Below, one piece after another: positions 1 through 5,626 of a DNA stretch of 16,099 nucleotides; positions within the stretch are counted from its first letter, which is position 1, and the number at the start of each line of letters is the position of its first letter. A program made the translations under genes and the position numbers. The stretch lies in NCBI GenBank assembly GCA_937969105.1, contig CALBUZ010000014.1, forward strand, positions 1 through 16,099. The letters are read 5' to 3'. The notes under the pieces were generated by a model. It was given only the letters and a program-made list of their open reading frames with translations. It had not been told where the DNA came from and did not search any database. Source of the DNA: an uncultured Collinsella sp. (GTDB lineage Bacteria; Actinomycetota; Coriobacteriia; Coriobacteriales; Coriobacteriaceae).

Positions 1-145
1 CCTTGAACGCCTCCAGCATGCCGTCGTCCTTAATACGCTCTAAGGATTCCCTTTGAACAGAGATAAGGTTGGGGAGCTCCATGGCCTCCGGGATTTTCCC
101 GAAGCTGACGCGCTTGCGCTCAGTGGCAGTGTATGCGTAGGTCAC
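1..145 (-). CDS. rpoB: RNA polymerase beta subunit, N-terminal fragment
   Basis: The minus-strand frame entering from the window edge encodes 48 residues starting TYAYTATERKRVSFGKIPEA after a GTG start, followed by a segment containing MELPNLISVQ. The pattern FGKIP...LPNLI..Q is the conserved start of bacterial RpoB, the subunit that forms much of the RNA polymerase active cleft and the rifampicin site. The GTG start at 145-143 is chosen because a clean AGGAGG (155-160) lies 9 bases upstream. Only the N-terminus is in the window, so nothing can be said of the catalytic regions. Upstream on the same strand lies galU, not rplL, and the gene has its own promoter candidate and leader. Confidence 0.9.
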   Translation of the reverse strand, partial: MTYAYTATERKRVSFGKIPEAMELPNLISVQRESLERIKDDGMLEAFK

Positions 146-218
146 CAGGTTTTTCCTCCTTCACGGAAATGCTCGGTGGGTTGGCGAGGCATAGCTTCGC
201 CAGTTATCGCAACCTAAT

Positions 219-246
219 AGTTTATCAGGTACCGACCGTTGGGCAA
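219..246 (-). promoter_or_regulatory. Candidate rpoB promoter
   Basis: On the minus strand, TTGCCC (246-241) and TAAACT (224-219) are separated by 16 bases. A TG one base before the -10 gives an extended -10 (TGATAAACT). Transcription would start near 212, giving a leader of about 67 bases. The leader contains a hairpin at 182-202 with arms TGGCGA and TCGCCA and no T-tract. The galU terminator upstream makes a separate rpoB promoter necessary unless readthrough occurs. Confidence 0.5.
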
Positions 247-323
247 GAAAAGCCTTGACGCGATTGAGTTTTTGGAGTAGCAAAGTTTTTCGACAGAAAA
301 CACGCAGGTAGATGTATGTGTAT

Positions 324-355
324 CGAACATCTGTTCATATATTTTCTGTGAACAG
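324..355. promoter_or_regulatory. Overlapping inverted repeats with a LexA-like half-site pattern
   Basis: CGAACATCTGTTCA (324-337) fits the Gram-positive SOS-box frame CGAAC-N4-GTTCG at nine of ten fixed positions. CTGTTCA (331-337) is also repeated inverted as TGAACAG (349-355), with an 11-base spacer. Three GAACA/TGTTC half-sites therefore lie in 32 AT-rich bases between the galU terminator and the rpoB promoter. A bound regulator is possible, but its identity is not shown by the sequence. Confidence 0.35.
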
Positions 356-375
356 AGAGCCGGCAATCGCAGCTC

Positions 376-412
376 TTATAAAAAACGGGCGCGAACCGAG
401 GTCCGCGCCCGT
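376..412 (-). terminator. Rho-independent terminator of galU
   Basis: On the minus strand a 9-bp GC-rich stem, ACGGGCGCG (385-393) paired with CGCGCCCGT (404-412), has a further short stem inside the loop and is followed by TTTTTTAT. It begins 20 bases after the galU stop codon. A strong intrinsic terminator here would separate galU from rpoB. Confidence 0.85.
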
Positions 413-432
413 AAATGTCGATGTCCGAAGGC

Positions 433-1341
433 TTACTTGCGCATCAATCCGCCGCGCTCGTCGATGGCGTCCCAGAAGGCATCGGCAAAGCGGGGATCGC
501 TTGCAGCCATGAGGGCGTTGGTGGCCATCCAGCCAGAGGGAGTGCCGGTGTCGTAGCCCGACAGCGGGTCGATGACGACGGCATACATGGCCTCGCGATC
601 GAGCGAACGGGCCATGGCGTCGGTGAGCTGGATCTCGCCGCCCTTGCCGGCCTGCTGATCTGCCAGCAGGTCCATGACCAGCGGGCTCAGCAGGTAGCGA
701 CCGACGATGTACAGGTTGGACGGAGCCGCCTCGGGAGCGGGCTTCTCGACCAGACCGCCGATACGCCAGACAGCGCCCGGCTCTGCATCGGCAACGTCCT
801 CGGCGCCCTCGAGCGAACCGACGCGCTCACCGGCGATAACGCCGTAGCGGCTAACTTCCTCGGGCGAGCAAGCAGCGACGGCGATAACCGAAGCTCCACC
901 GTGCTCCTTGGAAACGGCGAGCATCTTGTCGCAGATGTCGCGATTGGGCACAACGTAGTCGCCCAGAAGAACCAGGAAGTTCTCCCCTGCCACGGCGTCG
1001 GCAGCAGAGCGGATAGCATGGCCGAGGCCCTTGGGCTCGTACTGATAACGGAAGTCGACCGGCATACCGCCAGCGTGGGCGACGGCATCGGCATAGGCGT
1101 TCTTGCCGCGCTCGCGCAGCAGGTTCTCGAGCGAGCGATCGGGCTGGAAGTAGTTCAGTAGCTCGGGCTTACCGGGAGATGTAACGATGATGGCGTCGTC
1201 GACTTCCTCGGGGTCGAGCGCCTCCTCGACGACGTACTGAATGACGGGCTTGTCGAGCACCGGCAGCATCTCTTTGGGCGTGCACTTGGTGCCAGGCAGA
1301 AAACGCGTGCCAAGACCGGCGGCGGGGATGATTGCCTTCAT
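433..1341 (-). CDS. galU: UTP-glucose-1-phosphate uridylyltransferase (UDP-glucose pyrophosphorylase)
   Basis: The enzyme makes UDP-glucose from UTP and glucose-1-phosphate in the cytoplasm, for cell-envelope glycans and galactose use. The 302-residue protein is the family's usual length. It begins with the nucleotide-binding signature GLGTRFLPGTK (9-19) and PKEMLPVLDKP (22-32), followed by IQYVVEEA. The metal/nucleotide aspartate region is LLGDYV (D128). LVEKP (K200), GGEIQLTDA and YDTGTPSGW also fit GalU. The ATG at 1341 is preferred over the longer frame from 1449 because GAAAGGA lies at proper spacing before it and similarity starts exactly there. The gene sits between rplL and rpoB on the same strand but is bounded by terminators on both sides, so it is probably a monocistronic insertion into the classic ribosomal/RNA polymerase gene order. 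Confidence 0.95.
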   Translation of the reverse strand: MKAIIPAAGLGTRFLPGTKCTPKEMLPVLDKPVIQYVVEEALDPEEVDDAIIVTSPGKPELLNYFQPDRSLENLLRERGKNAYADAVAHAGGMPVDFRYQYEPKGLGHAIRSAADAVAGENFLVLLGDYVVPNRDICDKMLAVSKEHGGASVIAVAACSPEEVSRYGVIAGERVGSLEGAEDVADAEPGAVWRIGGLVEKPAPEAAPSNLYIVGRYLLSPLVMDLLADQQAGKGGEIQLTDAMARSLDREAMYAVVIDPLSGYDTGTPSGWMATNALMAASDPRFADAFWDAIDERGGLMRK

Positions 1342-1437
1342 GTTATTCAAAGATCCTTTCGCAGGCGCAAAAGCGCCCCATGCGTGCGGCACACAGCCGC
1401 AGACCAAATTGCGATACCTAAGCATCTTACCGCTGGA

Positions 1438-1465
1438 ACTATATGTCACTACAAGGCAGAGACAA
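1438..1465 (-). promoter_or_regulatory. Candidate galU promoter
   Basis: Minus-strand TTGTCT (1465-1460) and TATAGT (1443-1438) have a 16-base spacer and lie about 100 bases before the galU start, downstream of the rplL terminator. The rest of the 315-base rplL-galU gap (1342-1656) shows no gene. The plus-strand frames there run through the terminator and look spurious. Confidence 0.5.
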
Positions 1466-1586
1466 TTCTTCAGCAGGTCAACGCAAATTATTGCTCGAAT
1501 GGTGCAATTTTATTGCCCAACGGCAGAGCACGCGATACGACACAAATCACAGAACATGGCAGTTTGAACAACCGATGCCGAGGGAC

Positions 1587-1629
1587 CAAAAAACAAAAAA
1601 AGACGGGGCTCGCAATGCGAACCCCGTCT
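1587..1629 (-). terminator. Strong intrinsic terminator of the rplJ-rplL operon
   Basis: On the minus strand AGACGGGG (1629-1622) pairs with CCCCGTCT (1608-1601). The stem continues inside through TCGC and GCGA past one mismatch, closing on a 3-base loop. The hairpin is followed by TTTTTTTGTTTTTT. It lies 27 bases after the rplL stop. Confidence 0.92.
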
Positions 1630-1656
1630 GCAAAGAAATCTGGCGAGAAAGCCTGA

Positions 1657-2034
1657 TTACTTGAGGGTGACAGCAGCGCCAGCAGCCTCGAGCTTCTCCT
1701 TGGCAGCCTCGGCGTCCTCCTTCTTGGCACCCTCGAGAACAGCCTTGGGAGCGCCCTCGACGACCTCCTTGGCCTCCTTCAGGCCAAGGTTGGTGAGCTC
1801 ACGGACGGCCTTGATGACCTGGATCTTGTTGTCGCCGAAGCCCTCGAGCACGACGTCAAACTCGGTCTTCTCCTCGGCCTCAGCAGCGCCAGCAGCGGGA
1901 GCGGCGACAACAGCGGCAGGAGCAGCGGCGGAAACGCCGAAGGTGTCCTCGATAGCCTTGACGAGCTCGGAAGCCTCGAGAAGGGTCATTTCCTTAAGAG
2001 CATCGATGATCTCATCGGTGGTAAGCTTAGCCAT
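1657..2034 (-). CDS. rplL: 50S ribosomal protein L7/L12
   Basis: The 125-residue product is a normal-length L7/L12, the multicopy stalk protein that recruits translation GTPases to the large subunit. An N-terminal dimerisation and L10-binding helix region ([20 protein letters not shown], 1-20) is followed by an Ala/Pro/Glu-rich hinge around 47-66. The C-terminal GTPase-contact domain contains [35 protein letters not shown] and ends AAVTLK. The start at 2034 is chosen over an in-frame upstream ATG (2067) because family similarity begins there and AAAGGA precedes it. It is the second gene of the rplJ operon, 102 bases after rplJ. Confidence 0.98.
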   Translation of the reverse strand: MAKLTTDEIIDALKEMTLLEASELVKAIEDTFGVSAAAPAAVVAAPAAGAAEAEEKTEFDVVLEGFGDNKIQVIKAVRELTNLGLKEAKEVVEGAPKAVLEGAKKEDAEAAKEKLEAAGAAVTLK

Positions 2035-2053
2035 TTCTAAGTCCTTTCGGTTT

Positions 2054-2121
2054 CCGTGCGGATGCACGGAGATCAGTTAAAACACAGCGCGAATGCGCCA
2101 GGGGTGCGGCGTTGCCGCCGC
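2054..2121 (-). other. Two stem-loops between rplJ and rplL
   Basis: CCGTGC (2054-2059) pairs with GCACGG (2064-2069) around a 4-base loop, and GCGGCG (2106-2111) pairs with CGCCGC (2116-2121) around a 4-base loop. Neither is followed by a T-tract, so they are more likely RNA-stabilising or processing structures in the rplJL message than terminators. The one near 2060 lies just upstream of the rplL ribosome-binding site. Confidence 0.5.
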
Positions 2122-2136
2122 GGGTGAAAACAGCGA

Positions 2137-2658
2137 CTAGGCTGCCTTCTGCTCGGAGACCTGCTGGATCGAACGAGCGAGACCAGAGGAAACGCCGTTG
2201 ACGCAGACAGCGATGTCGCGAGCGAAACCGGAGATGAGACCGGCGATCTGGCCGAGAAGCTGATCCTTGGTGGGCAGCTCGGCGATAGCCTTAACATCAT
2301 CAGCGGAAACGGCCTTGCCGTCGGAGATACCGCCCTTGATCTCAAGGACACCCTTGGACTTAGCGGAGAAGTCCTTAAGGGTCTTAGCGGCCTCGACCGG
2401 CTCGGTCTCGTAGAACACATAAGCGACGGGGCCGGCGAGGATCTCGTCGAGCTCGGGCTGCTCCTGGTTCTTGAGAGCGATCTTGACCAGGTTGTTCTTG
2501 TAGACCTTCATCTCGGCGCCGCACTCGCGAAGCTGATGACGCAGCTCCTGAGCCTGCTTAACCGTCAGACCGTTGTAGTTGACGACGAACAGACCGGCGT
2601 TCTCGGCGATACGGGACTCGATCTCTGCAACCTTGTCGATTTTGTACTGCTGGGGCAT
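2137..2658 (-). CDS. rplJ: 50S ribosomal protein L10
   Basis: L10 anchors the L7/L12 stalk on 23S rRNA and in many bacteria represses its own operon. The 173-residue protein is the expected length. It contains the N-terminal rRNA-binding domain (KIDKVAEIESRIAENAGLFV, then NYNGLTVKQAQELR and KVYKNNLVKIAL) and LAGPVAYVFYETEPVEAAK. The C-terminal helix (about 143-170) binds L12 dimers. A near-perfect GAGGAGGTG precedes the ATG at 2658. rplK and rplA, frequent upstream partners, are absent; the upstream neighbour is an aminotransferase gene. Expression is driven by the promoter and leader described upstream. Confidence 0.98.
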   Translation of the reverse strand: MPQQYKIDKVAEIESRIAENAGLFVVNYNGLTVKQAQELRHQLRECGAEMKVYKNNLVKIALKNQEQPELDEILAGPVAYVFYETEPVEAAKTLKDFSAKSKGVLEIKGGISDGKAVSADDVKAIAELPTKDQLLGQIAGLISGFARDIAVCVNGVSSGLARSIQQVSEQKAA

Positions 2659-2722
2659 GAATTACACCTCCTCGAATTCTTTCCGGGCACGGTCCGCCAC
2701 AAGGACGTGACGGGGGCATGTC

Positions 2723-2760
2723 CAAAAAGAAAGCCCCCGCGCTGCATGAGCGACGGGGGC
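2723..2760 (-). terminator. Attenuator-like terminator in the rplJ leader
   Basis: The minus-strand hairpin GCCCCCG-T-CGC / GCGCGGGGGC (2760-2733) is followed by TTTCTTTTT. It lies between the rplJ promoter and the rplJ start, so it must be conditional. This matches attenuation in known L10 leaders. The 9-mer GCCCCCGTC that forms its 5' arm recurs just after the T-tract (2716-2708), where it could pair with the same 3' arm. Confidence 0.75.
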
Positions 2761-2868
2761 GAGAAGACATATCTACTCGACCACCTCGGCTGGCGGGATA
2801 TCCCATTAAGCTCGCGGGCGATGCCCGTTTGCACCGGCTGTCTCTGGCAGCGGATTCGTGCGTGAACC
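2761..2868 (-). promoter_or_regulatory. L10 (rplJ-rplL) autoregulatory mRNA leader
   Basis: The transcript region between the promoter start site (near 2868) and the attenuator contains two patches that I recall from bacterial L10 leaders: AGAGACAGCCGGTGC (2845-2831) and GCCAGCCGAGGTGG (2794-2781). These can pair partly (GCCGG/CCGAGG region) to make the kinked structure bound by the L10-(L12)4 complex. Several GC-rich helices lie between them, including GGGATATCCC and CGGGCATCGCCCG. Assignment rests on position plus motif memory; a covariance-model match to the Rfam L10 leader would settle it. Confidence 0.72.
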
Positions 2869-2874
2869 GAAAGT

Positions 2875-2903
2875 ATTATGGCGGGGACCCCGGCGTCGGT
2901 CAA
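2875..2903 (-). promoter_or_regulatory. Strong rplJ promoter
   Basis: Minus-strand TTGACC (2903-2898) and CATAAT (2880-2875) are separated by exactly 17 bases, the best sigma70-type promoter in the window. It heads the L10 leader, as expected for a heavily transcribed ribosomal operon. Its -35 lies inside the outer left arm of the nested palindrome at 2892-3114. Confidence 0.8.
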
Positions 2904-3114
2904 CGGAAAACCGGGCTGTACACAATTCCACCATCCGGCACGCGTCGCCGAAGGCCGGGCGCAAGGTTTTCGCTCGGTCAAGTCCTGGGCTCGCTCGGAA
3001 AGCACATTAAGTGCTTTCCGGCTCGTGCGGAATCTACGAAAACCTTGCGCCCGGCCTTCGGCGGCGCGGCCTGCGTCAACTATGGGGCAGCCCGGGTTTT
3101 CGTTGGCTGACGCC
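2892..3114. repeat. 223-bp nested palindromic element
   Basis: Three concentric inverted repeats share nearly the same centre. The outer arms are 2892-2918 and 3088-3114 (23 of 27 match). The middle arms are 2941-2972 and 3037-3068 (31 of 32 match, with 27 uninterrupted). The inner arms, CGGAAAGCAC and GTGCTTTCCG, are 2996-3005 and 3011-3020 (10 of 10) around ATTAA. There is no T-tract on either side. Short frames on both strands through it look alike because of the symmetry and are not believed to be genes. It could be a MITE or REP-like element or an RNA-stabilising structure at the end of the aminotransferase transcript. Confidence 0.85.
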
Positions 3115-3165
3115 CCCACTCATTAATGCTTGGGTCGGTAGGCTGATGTGTTGCGTCCCGTTGGG

Positions 3166-4302
3166 CTATAAGGTTGAAATGAAGGTGGACAGGCGATTTA
3201 GGCCTTCGTCTAGGTCTTGGTCGGAGACGCAGTAGCTGAGGCGGATGTGGCCTTCGGTGCCGAAACAGTCGCCTGGGACTAGGGCTACGTTTGCTTCTTT
3301 GATGGCTTTGATGCAGAAGTCTTCGCTTGTTAGGCCGAATTGTTTGATGCTCGGGAAAGTGTAGAAGGCTCCCGCCGGTTCCACTACGTCGAAGCCCATG
3401 GCGCTTAAGGCTGCGAGTACGCGTTTGCGGCGGGCTCGGTAGACTTTGAGCATGGGGGTTGGGTCGACGGTCAGGGCTCGAGCTGCGGCGTCCATTTCGA
3501 AGGAGACGGCGCTCGATACTAAATACTGGTGGGCCTTTGCGATCTCGGCGATGACGGGGCTTGCCGCTGCGAGCCAGCCCAGGCGCCAGCCGGTCATGGC
3601 CCAGGGTTTGGAGAAGCTCTCGATGACGACCGTCTGCTCGCGTAGCTCTGGGTGGCGCTGGGCAAAGCGCTCGTAGCCATCCACATAGACCAGACGGTTG
3701 TATACGTCGTCGCAGACTACGTAGATGCCCGCCTGCTCCGCTACGCGCGCCACGGCGTCGAGCGATGCCGCGTTGAGGATGCAGCCCGTGGGATTGTTGG
3801 GCGTGCAGATGACGATGGCCTTGGTCGCCGGCGTCACGCAAGCACGAAGTGCGTCCTCGTCAATCTGGAATTGCGCGGGCTCCGTATCCAAAAAGACCGC
3901 CTTGGCGTGGTTGGCCACGACGATGCTCTCGTACAGGCCAAAGGCCGGCGTGGGGATAATGACCTCGTCGCCGGGGTTGAGCATAGCCATGAATGTTGCC
4001 GACAGGGCCTCGGTCGCGCCGTCGGTCAGGATGACCTCGTCGGCGGAAAATGCCAGGCCCGCGTCACCCATATATTTGGACAGCGCCTCGCGCAGGGCGG
4101 GGCGACCGTTGTTGGGCGGATAATGCGTGTCACCACGGTCCAGCGCGGCGGTCACCTCGGCGCTAATCACATCGGGCGTGGGAAAATCGGGCTCGCCAAG
4201 CGCAAGCGCGATGCATCCCGGATGCTGGGCGGCGAGCGCATTGATCCGACGGATGCCGGAGGGCTTGAGCGTGGCAAGCGAGGTATTCATGGGCAGACGC
4301 AT
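3166..4302 (-). CDS. PLP-dependent class I/II aminotransferase (aspartate aminotransferase-like)
   Basis: The 378-residue fold-type I enzyme transfers amino groups between amino and 2-oxo acids in the cytoplasm. Visible motifs are LALGEPDFPTP (33-43), TDGATEAL (93-100), NNPTG (169-173), CDDVY with PLP-contacting D198 and Y201, and SFSKPWAMTGWRLGW (229-243) with the Schiff-base lysine K232. A carboxylate-binding Arg is likely in HIRLSYC near the C-terminus. The substrate (Asp, aromatic, or another amino acid) cannot be fixed from this. The first ATG (4302) is used because GAAAGGA is 5 bases upstream; the ATG four codons later is badly spaced. Codon use changes sharply: all 15 Glu codons through residue 253 are GAG, and all 6 from residue 269 on are GAA, with more CTA and GTA, suggesting a recombinant 3' third. 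Confidence 0.93.
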   Translation of the reverse strand: MRLPMNTSLATLKPSGIRRINALAAQHPGCIALALGEPDFPTPDVISAEVTAALDRGDTHYPPNNGRPALREALSKYMGDAGLAFSADEVILTDGATEALSATFMAMLNPGDEVIIPTPAFGLYESIVVANHAKAVFLDTEPAQFQIDEDALRACVTPATKAIVICTPNNPTGCILNAASLDAVARVAEQAGIYVVCDDVYNRLVYVDGYERFAQRHPELREQTVVIESFSKPWAMTGWRLGWLAAASPVIAEIAKAHQYLVSSAVSFEMDAAARALTVDPTPMLKVYRARRKRVLAALSAMGFDVVEPAGAFYTFPSIKQFGLTSEDFCIKAIKEANVALVPGDCFGTEGHIRLSYCVSDQDLDEGLNRLSTFISTL

Positions 4303-4395
4303 GGCGTTCCTTTCGTAAGGGTTGCACTAGGATAGCGCGGCGAGGCGCCGCCGGACGGTGTAACCTAAACGGAAACCAATCGGAAAGGAGGTGGC

Positions 4396-5058
4396 ATGGA
4401 AACGACCGCACGCGGCGATGTACCAAAAGCACTGCATAACATCGCGTTTGTCAGTATTCCCGAGAGCGCCGATCTTGAGTTTTTGCTCTGGGACCTGCAG
4501 GATGCCATCGCCGCCTATGCTCAGCTTTCTGGCACCGCGCTCCCCCGCCCGGTTGACTTGGAGGCGGATGATGCCGGCAGCGTTGTGGACGGCATTGTAT
4601 TCGCTGTTGAAGATGTGCTCGATGGCGAGGCGATGGCCGTCGTTGAACGGGCGCTCGAATGTGTTGAAGGCGCAGGAACACGCGTCTATGTGGTTGTTCA
4701 AGCCGACTGTAGGAGTTCCGAGCAGGCGCACACGGTCGTTGGCCATCTGCACGAAGTGTGCGAGCGTCGAGGACTGTCGTGGTGTGGAGGCGTCATCGTC
4801 TGCACCGGCAGCGGCATAGCGGCGCTTCGCCGCTCCCCACGCATGGGCCTCTTGCGCCGGCCGTTTTCGGAGGCCCTGGACAAGCTCGTAGGTGCCGTGC
4901 GCATGGGTTGCTCGGTTGAGCATGCGCAGCGACTTGGCGGCGGCAATGCCGAAAGCGTCGATGCCGACGGCATGGTGCGCGCCAAGCCCGCGCTGCCTGC
5001 ACCGATCTGGCATGCCATCATGAAACGCCTCGGCACCCGCGCCCAACCAGATATCTAA
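4396..5058 (+). CDS. Conserved-looking protein of unknown function, possibly flavodoxin-like
   Basis: I do not recognise this 220-residue protein with certainty. A strong AAAGGAGGTGGC precedes the ATG, so it is very probably expressed. It has no signal peptide or membrane segment. Residues about 95-165 show an alternating strand/helix pattern: a hydrophobic strand (TRVYVVVQADC), a long helix (SEQAHTVVGHLHEVCERRGL), a strand (WCGGVIVCTGSG), a basic stretch (RRSPRMGLLRRP) and a final helix (FSEALDKLVGAVRMG). This resembles the C-terminal half of flavodoxin-like NAD(P)H-dependent reductases, but the usual N-terminal flavin loop is not visible. It diverges from the aminotransferase gene (93-base gap) and meets the DNA glycosylase gene tail to tail with one base between the stop codons. 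Confidence 0.75.
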   Translation: METTARGDVPKALHNIAFVSIPESADLEFLLWDLQDAIAAYAQLSGTALPRPVDLEADDAGSVVDGIVFAVEDVLDGEAMAVVERALECVEGAGTRVYVVVQADCRSSEQAHTVVGHLHEVCERRGLSWCGGVIVCTGSGIAALRRSPRMGLLRRPFSEALDKLVGAVRMGCSVEHAQRLGGGNAESVDADGMVRAKPALPAPIWHAIMKRLGTRAQPDI

Positions 5059-5059
5059 A

Positions 5060-5623
5060 TTACAGAGCGCCCCAATCAACGACATCGCGCCAGCGCTCGA
5101 CAAGGCGTTCCAGACGCCACGCCGCATTGGCGGGACTTGTCGACGGCAGAACGATGGCCGGCAGCCCGGTGCGTTCTTGTAGATAGCGCTTGTAGAGCCG
5201 GCCAGCTGTACCACCGTTGCATATCACCTGCTCAATGGGAGCTGTGCCGGTAATGCGCTCGGCATGCGCCGGAACGACGTTTTTGATGCTCGCGTCGCTT
5301 GAGCCCTTGATGTCACAGCTCTCGATCACGTCCCACAGGGCCACGCCGCCGTTCAGAAGCATAGCCCGCTTGGCGGCAATCGAGGCATCGAGCGTCGCGG
5401 GCTCACCACTTGCCAAAGGATTGCCCTCGTTGGGCGGCACGGGCACACCGAGGCACGCGGCCATCACGCGCCAAAAGCGGTTCTGCGGATTGCCGTAGTA
5501 GAAGGCATTGGCGCGCGAGAGCACCGAGGGAAACGACCCCAGCACCAAAACGCGCGAGTGCTCGTCAAACACGGGCTCAAACCCATGCTCAATATGTTGA
5601 TAGCCCTCGTCCGGCGCGGCCAC
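5060..5623 (-). CDS. Uracil-DNA glycosylase superfamily protein, DNA-deoxyinosine glycosylase type
   Basis: This family excises damaged bases, in the best-known members hypoxanthine from deaminated adenine, starting base-excision repair. The 187-residue protein has the family-6 style motif LGSFPSVLSRANAFYYGNPQ (28-47) followed by NRFW, and the late motif LPSTSPANA (159-167), plus GTAPIEQVICNGGTAG, which resembles the central strand of UDG folds. The GTG start at 5623 has GAGGG eight bases upstream and lies 3 bases after the amylase stop, so the two genes are probably translationally coupled. No ATG gives a full-length product. Whether it prefers hypoxanthine or uracil is not decided by sequence alone. 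Confidence 0.88.
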   Translation of the reverse strand: MAAPDEGYQHIEHGFEPVFDEHSRVLVLGSFPSVLSRANAFYYGNPQNRFWRVMAACLGVPVPPNEGNPLASGEPATLDASIAAKRAMLLNGGVALWDVIESCDIKGSSDASIKNVVPAHAERITGTAPIEQVICNGGTAGRLYKRYLQERTGLPAIVLPSTSPANAAWRLERLVERWRDVVDWGAL

Positions 5624-5626
5624 GAG

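Noticed and set aside
415..1161. 248-codon plus-strand open frame opposite galU
   Set aside because: It is an antisense shadow of a well-conserved enzyme and has no convincing ribosome site.
1384..1656. Possible small plus-strand gene between galU and rplL
   Set aside because: The frame runs through the rplL terminator hairpin and its A/T tract, giving KKQKK-type low-complexity residues; no good ribosome site.
2892..3114. Nested palindrome as an insertion sequence
   Set aside because: No transposase frame, no clear target-site duplication and too short; at most a non-autonomous element.
2565..3119. Open frames on both strands through the rplJ upstream region
   Set aside because: Their similar peptides (EGRAQGF on both strands) are produced by the inverted repeat itself, and they overlap the rplJ promoter, leader and terminator.
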